9,649 nt of DNA, taken from JBIOYL01 sp044870185 (lineage in GTDB: Bacteria > Actinomycetota > CALGFH01). How positions within the stretch are numbered: the stretch's first letter is position 1; the number at the start of each line of letters is the position of its first letter. The DNA is taken from positions 1 to 9,649 of the forward strand of contig JBIOYL010000159.1 in NCBI GenBank assembly GCA_044870185.1, written 5' to 3'. A model generated the notes under the pieces. It did no database searches. It was not told the DNA's origin and saw only the letters and a program-made list of their open reading frames with translations. The position numbers and the translations under genes were made by a program. This document shows, piece after piece, positions 6,813 to 9,649 of this stretch.

Positions 6813-6923
6813 TCAGCGGGGCTGCTGCGGCACCAGCCCGCAACGGTGGGCGAGCACCACCGCCTGGACGCGGTCGCGCGCGCCGAGCTTGGCCAGCACA
6901 CGGGAGACGTGGGTCTTGACCGT
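6813..6923 (-). pseudogene. 3' remnant of a NarL/LuxR-family response regulator gene
   Basis: The reading frame from about ACGGTC (6923-6918) to the stop encodes TVKTHVSRVLAKLGARDRVQ, then AVVLAHRCGLVPQQPR: scaffold/recognition helix and C-terminal helix of the LuxR-type DNA-binding domain. The receiver domain and the first HTH helices are missing from the window. In Actinobacteria such regulators commonly sit directly before an ABC-2 exporter, as here, so this is probably the end of the exporter's own regulator. The remnant is expressed only as the tail of the chimeric ORF. Confidence 0.75.
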
Positions 6924-7937
6924 CTCGGTGCGCAGCGCGCGGTGCTCCTTCCAGTACTGCTTGAGGCGGGAGGAGCGGTAGTAGCAGGACAGCTGGGGGT
7001 CGACCCCCGCGGTGACGACCTTGGTGCGGAACGCGCCCGGCGTCCGGCGGCTGATCCGCCGATCGAACAGGAGCGCGACCTGGTCGGGCCGGCCGATGTC
7101 GAGATGGTCGCGGATGACGCCCTCGAAGAAGGCCCGGCCCGCCGGGGGCCGGTCGAATACCCGGGTGTCGGAGAGCTCGAACTGCCGGAAGGCGAGCTCG
7201 TAGGTGTAGCCGGCGCGCAGATCCGATCTCGTGAACGGAGAGGGGAGCCGGTGGACCCAGCGCCAGAAGAAGCTCTTCACCGCCCCGGGGCCGACCCGGT
7301 CGCAGATGCGCTGCAGAGCCCGCGGGTCCTCACAGGACCGGAAGCCGTTGTCGAGTGCCTCATAGGAGATGCCCGCCTTGTCCAGTTGGCGTTTGGCCCA
7401 CTCGTGTCCGTTGAGCCAGATCCAGATCGGCCGGGGGGCACAGGCATTCGTCTTCCAGAACGCCCCACCCCAATCCGGGTCCCAGAGGTAGAAGTAGAAG
7501 TGGTTCACGAACGCCATCTGCCGACCCCACTCCATGTGGGGATGTCGGAGCTTCTGCTGGCCCTTCGCCACCCACGACCGCCACACCGACGCCTTCTCCT
7601 GGGCGATCCCGATCAGCACCACCCTCCCATCGCCACCCTCCCGGGCGGCGTCGTCGATGAGCGGGCGGGCCACCGCTTCCTTGTTCTCCCCCTTCTGGAA
7701 GTGGACCACCGGGATGCCGTTGCGCTTGGCGAAGCGGTGGACGGCGGCCACATAGCCGTCGCCGATTTTCCCGAACGCCGCCGACGACGGGATGAAGAAC
7801 CGGCGCTGCCAGCGTAAGAACCGGCACACCAGACCCACCGACTGCAACTTGGGCAGGTACGCCTGGAGAAAGATCCGGTCGACCGACCTGCAAGTGAGCG
7901 TCACGTGGTCCCGCAGTAGGGTCACGTAATCGGTCAT
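6813..7937 (-). CDS. Chimeric ORF: uncharacterised widespread family fused to a LuxR HTH tail
   Basis: A 374-residue ORF starting ATG 7937 (GGAGG 5 nt upstream; MTDYVTLLRDHVTLTC). Residues 1 to about 340 belong to a family I recognise as widespread and unassigned, with landmarks IPSSAAFGKIGDGYVAAVHRF, VVHFQKGENKE, GIAQEKASVWRSW, VNHFYFYLWD, LNGHEWAKRQL, YEALDNGFRSCEDP, FDRRISRRTPGAFRTKVVT and RLKQYWKEHRALRTETV. From memory, full-length members continue past RALRTET with an NDTRDFGIG-like stretch; here that is absent. The last 34 residues instead read KTHVSRVLAKLGARDRVQAV and onward, the recognition helix and end of a NarL/LuxR output domain. The product may be stable or inert; no activity can be assigned. 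Enzyme class is unknown; a mobile-element or nucleic-acid role is only a guess. Local GC in 7400-7560 looks lower than in neighbours. Confidence 0.8.
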   Translation of the reverse strand: MTDYVTLLRDHVTLTCRSVDRIFLQAYLPKLQSVGLVCRFLRWQRRFFIPSSAAFGKIGDGYVAAVHRFAKRNGIPVVHFQKGENKEAVARPLIDDAAREGGDGRVVLIGIAQEKASVWRSWVAKGQQKLRHPHMEWGRQMAFVNHFYFYLWDPDWGGAFWKTNACAPRPIWIWLNGHEWAKRQLDKAGISYEALDNGFRSCEDPRALQRICDRVGPGAVKSFFWRWVHRLPSPFTRSDLRAGYTYELAFRQFELSDTRVFDRPPAGRAFFEGVIRDHLDIGRPDQVALLFDRRISRRTPGAFRTKVVTAGVDPQLSCYYRSSRLKQYWKEHRALRTETVKTHVSRVLAKLGARDRVQAVVLAHRCGLVPQQPR

Positions 7938-7991
7938 CGCAACCTCCACGGGTCTTGAGCAACCCGGAGGCTACGACCGACGCGACAGGGG

Positions 7992-8007
7992 CGGTTCCGC
8001 GGAACCG
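7992..8007. promoter_or_regulatory. 16-bp perfect palindrome, operator or hairpin
   Basis: CGGTTCCGCGGAACCG is a perfect inverted repeat, flanked by GGGG on the left and, after one base, CCCC on the right. It lies 54-70 bp upstream of the chimeric ORF start, where an operator would fit. As RNA it could instead make a strong stem and end transcription from the secreted-protein gene upstream. Nothing in the sequence decides between these. Confidence 0.45.
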
Positions 8008-8032
8008 ACCCCGTCACGCTGTCTTGTTACTT

Positions 8033-8055
8033 GGCGGTATGAGGCTCGCTCGCTA
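8033..8055. repeat. 23-bp direct repeat, copy 1
   Basis: Identical over 23 bases to 8278-8300, with core GGCGGTATGAGGCTCGCTCG; the flanks share no further similarity beyond 2-3 bases. The copies are 245 bp apart in the same orientation. The sequence is lower in GC than average for the window, so chance identity is very unlikely. Confidence 0.85.
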
Positions 8056-8124
8056 GTTCCACTTGCCCGACATGAAGTTCACAGTCAGGTCAAGTTCGTG
8101 GCCGAGCTGAGGTGTAGCGTCCAC
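8053..8124 (-). CDS. Possible 23-residue small ORF or gene remnant
   Basis: GTG 8124, preceded by GGAGGGGCCCAC, opens a frame (VDATPQLGHELDLTVNFMSG, then KWN and a stop) whose TAG lies in the 23-bp repeat. The amphipathic ELDLTVNF stretch looks protein-like. The frame is open upstream only to a TAG at 8163-8161. More likely a fragment of a lost gene than a functional peptide. Confidence 0.2.
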   Translation of the reverse strand: MDATPQLGHELDLTVNFMSGKWN

Positions 8125-8277
8125 GTGGGCCCCTCCGGTTCGCGAGCCTGCGACCAGCCACTATGTGGCTTTACCGCCGGCCTGACAGTCGGCAACGTTG
8201 TTGGAGTAGGCGCCCCGGCTGCGTTCGCCGTGGCGGACCAGCCGATTTGAGCGTTCGTGGCGCGCGCCCATGTGCTC

Positions 8278-8300
8278 GGCGGTATGAGGCTCGCTCGCTA
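8278..8300. repeat. 23-bp direct repeat, copy 2
   Basis: Second copy, starting 4 nt past the stop codon of the secreted-protein gene (8307-8305). Together with copy 1 it brackets 222 bp. This could be a target-site or recombination duplication, or a dispersed repeat family present elsewhere in the genome. Confidence 0.85.
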
Positions 8301-8304
8301 CCGT

Positions 8305-9150
8305 CTAGCTTCCGCCGGCCTCGGGCGACACCGAGAAGAAGAGGTAGAGGTTGCTCGGAATATCGGGCGAAGCCAAGCCCTTGGCCTGGGCGGCCCGCAG
8401 GGCGGCAACAGAGGTGACGCAATGGGGCGGGCCCGCCGGGCAATGGCCGTCGTTGTCGGGCCAGATCGAGCGGTCGGCGATGTTCACGCCGATGGCGTTC
8501 CACCAGCCCGCCGGATGGCTCGTGCCTTCGATCACGTGGCTGTGCTGGGGCAGGGGGAACGGATCAGGCGTCTGACGGGCGGGGTCATCGGGGTTCTGGG
8601 CCATGCGGAGCGTGGACGGATGCATCAGACACGTGCCCAGGGGGCCTCTGAATTGGGTGACGGGCGGGCCGGGCTGACTGCACTGCGTCTGCACATCGGT
8701 GGCGGTGTTGTTGGTGAAGAAGGGGGAGCCGCCGAAGTTCGGCGCGATGCCGAACAGCTTGCGCACCGGTGGCGAGTCGGCGATCTGTAACCCCGGCGGC
8801 AGGATCGACCCCGTGCCCGTGTCGCCGAAAAAGCAGGGCGGCACCTGGTACTCCTTGGGATCCTCGGACTCCGGGTGCCCGTCCCCGTGTCCGAAGGGGC
8901 CGTCCACGTCGGAACCGGGTGTCGTGGCGCAGTAGTACGACAGGTGGTAGTGGAAGGCGAGGATCCGACCCTCCCCAAAGCCTTCCACCATGTCCGGCGG
9001 CAGGGGGCGATGCGGAAGCGCCACCGGTTGCCCGTCATCCGGCGCGTTGCCGTCGGCGCCGGCGGAGTTATGTCCGTCCCAGCCGAGTGGGAGCGCAAGC
9101 AGCACCGGCCCCAGCAGGGCCGTGAGCCAGTGGATCGGCAGCCTTCTCAT
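8305..9150 (-). CDS. Secreted Cys/His-rich protein of unknown function
   Basis: A 281-residue protein with an export signal: MRRLP, a hydrophobic core (about residues 7-23), then a possible AGA cleavage site near residue 32. The mature part has six cysteines (in YYC, PPCFF, TQC, GTC, GHC and PHC contexts), an even number that suits three disulfides outside the cell. It also has many histidines and acidic residues, for example FGHGDGHPESED and LPQHSHVIEG, which could bind metal; this is inference. Aromatic-rich GWWNAIGVNIADRSIW and NLYLFFSVSP frame the C-terminal half. I do not recognise a family. ATG 9150 has AAGGAGG 5 nt upstream. Its start lies inside the small-protein gene upstream (83-bp overlap), suggesting coupled translation. 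A possible lytic or heme role was considered and not supported by any motif. Confidence 0.8.
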   Translation of the reverse strand: MRRLPIHWLTALLGPVLLALPLGWDGHNSAGADGNAPDDGQPVALPHRPLPPDMVEGFGEGRILAFHYHLSYYCATTPGSDVDGPFGHGDGHPESEDPKEYQVPPCFFGDTGTGSILPPGLQIADSPPVRKLFGIAPNFGGSPFFTNNTATDVQTQCSQPGPPVTQFRGPLGTCLMHPSTLRMAQNPDDPARQTPDPFPLPQHSHVIEGTSHPAGWWNAIGVNIADRSIWPDNDGHCPAGPPHCVTSVAALRAAQAKGLASPDIPSNLYLFFSVSPEAGGS

Positions 9151-9349
9151 GACCCCCTCCTTCTCGAGCCTCCTCGAGCACGGATGCCATGCAGGCTCCG
9201 AGCTCCTCCCAGCGCCGGAAGTGACGGGTGGAGCCGCTCAACAGATGCCGGACCTCGCCGCGGTACTCGATGCCGTCCCCGGTGTCCTCTGCCCACAGCC
9301 GCACGGTGAAGAGCTGCGAGCTCTGCTGCTGCGGATCGGTGGCTGCCAT
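9068..9349 (-). CDS. Small conserved actinobacterial-type protein
   Basis: A 93-residue cytoplasmic protein. Its first half (LFTVRLWAEDTGDGIEYRGE, then VRHLLSGSTRHFRRWEEL) matches a small family I recall from Actinobacteria and Chloroflexi: a beta-sheet reading F-VRLW...G..EWRG.V.H..SG..R.FR.W, function unknown. The tail after about residue 60 is Ala/Gly-rich and overlaps the signal-peptide region of the next gene in another frame, so it may be poorly conserved. ATG 9349 sits behind GAGGAGGAGG at 7 nt; a GTG immediately upstream (9352) is the alternative start. Encoded just before the secreted protein, which suggests one transcript. Confidence 0.75.
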   Translation of the reverse strand: MAATDPQQQSSQLFTVRLWAEDTGDGIEYRGEVRHLLSGSTRHFRRWEELGACMASVLEEAREGGGHEKAADPLAHGPAGAGAACAPTRLGRT

Positions 9350-9431
9350 CACCCGACCTCCTCCTCGTTGCTACCGTGCCCTGTCCACCCAGCGTGCACG
9401 AGGCAGCGTTCTGAAAGCGTTCGACGGGGCG

Positions 9432-9649
9432 TTACCGCTTGTCGGTGGATCCGGTCCAGGCCGTCGATGGCCGGAGAAGTTGCCGGGCCTCGTCCAGGTC
9501 GGAGGTGCCGAAGGTGTCCGGGAACGACCCCAGCACCTGCTCCAGGATGGCCCGGGCCTTGGCCGCCTGCTCCGGCGATCCCGTGGCGGTGCGCCACCGG
9601 GTCAGGCTGGTGGCGGCCCGCAGCTCGAACAGCCTGGCGCCCTGTTGCC
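9432..9649 (-). CDS. C-terminal end of a TPR-containing cyclase or ATPase-type signalling protein (partial)
   Basis: The minus frame from the window edge to the TAA at 9434-9432 gives 71 residues: QQGARLFELRAATSLTRW at the start, AKARAILEQVLGSFPDTFGT and SDLDEARQLL near the end. This helical pattern is the usual last TPR of large actinobacterial adenylate/guanylate-cyclase-like or LuxR/BTAD-type ATPases, whose C-termini read QGA..FELRAA.SLARL...F.T.DL.EA..LL. Domains that would settle which type lie outside the window. The stop is followed by a 79-bp gap before the small protein's GTG start, so the two may or may not share a transcript. Confidence 0.75.
   Translation of the reverse strand, partial: QQGARLFELRAATSLTRWRTATGSPEQAAKARAILEQVLGSFPDTFGTSDLDEARQLLRPSTAWTGSTDKR

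Larger units (their letters stand above)
7938..8304. other. Gene-poor, lower-GC stretch with repeats and remnants
   Basis: 367 bp between two minus-strand genes with no convincing gene. Roughly 8015-8105 is visibly less GC-rich than its surroundings. It contains a 16-bp palindrome (7992-8007) and two copies of a 23-bp direct repeat (8033-8055, 8278-8300). One minus frame (8304-8056) is open apart from a TAG at 8163-8161 and has protein-like stretches (AYSNNVADCQAGGKAT; LGHELDLTVNFMSGKWN). This looks like a scar of rearranged or transferred DNA. The promoter of the chimeric ORF should also be here. Confidence 0.55.

Noticed and set aside
6846..7817. A 323-codon plus-strand frame opposite the chimeric ORF
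   Set aside because: Its sequence is the low-complexity mirror of a minus-strand gene with recognisable family motifs and a good ribosome binding site.
9349..9597. An 82-codon minus frame near the right edge
   Set aside because: The overlapping frame ending at 9432 shows the conserved C-terminal TPR pattern, so this one is its shadow.

Overview
The window is very GC-rich (about 70% by eye, strongly biased to G/C in third codon positions). It carries actinobacterial signatures: a short type I glutamine synthetase near glnE, a DUF1707 protein, a DUF998 protein, an ABC-2 exporter behind a LuxR-type remnant, and a cyclase/TPR-type C-terminus. I infer a member of the Actinomycetota, probably uncultured, and cannot name a genus. 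All genes but one are on the minus strand.

Right to left (the minus-strand direction of transcription), 9649-8305 holds the C-terminal end of a TPR-type signalling protein, a small actinobacterial-type protein, and a secreted Cys/His-rich protein of unknown function that overlaps it. The stretch 8304-7938 has no convincing gene. It is lower in GC and contains a 23-bp direct repeat, a 16-bp perfect palindrome and remnant-like reading frames.

From 7937 to 5126 lies the oddest part. An ORF of a large uncharacterised family ends abruptly in the last two-thirds of a LuxR helix-turn-helix. It is followed by an ABC-2 exporter ATPase with one apparent frameshift and a short permease with two compensating ones. 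The simplest reading is a response regulator-ABC exporter operon whose regulator was overwritten by a foreign ORF. The exporter genes are either decaying or carry GC-run sequence errors.

At 4993-3307 a plus-strand DUF998 membrane protein and a minus-strand DUF1707 protein diverge. The 131-bp region between them holds a near-perfect 25-bp tandem repeat, a good operator candidate. The DUF1707 gene also has an apparent one-base loss near its C-terminal domain.

At 3195-1 is a nitrogen-assimilation block: glutamine synthetase, a membrane-anchored protein with a long Pro/Ala-rich N-terminus and a PsbP/LpqN-like C-terminal domain, and the N-terminus of glnE (glutamine-synthetase adenylyltransferase), cut by the window edge. 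The synthetase keeps a tyrosine where the adenylylation site lies, so it may be modified by this GlnE. Two GC-rich hairpins follow the synthetase stop codon.

No tRNA, rRNA or CRISPR array was seen.
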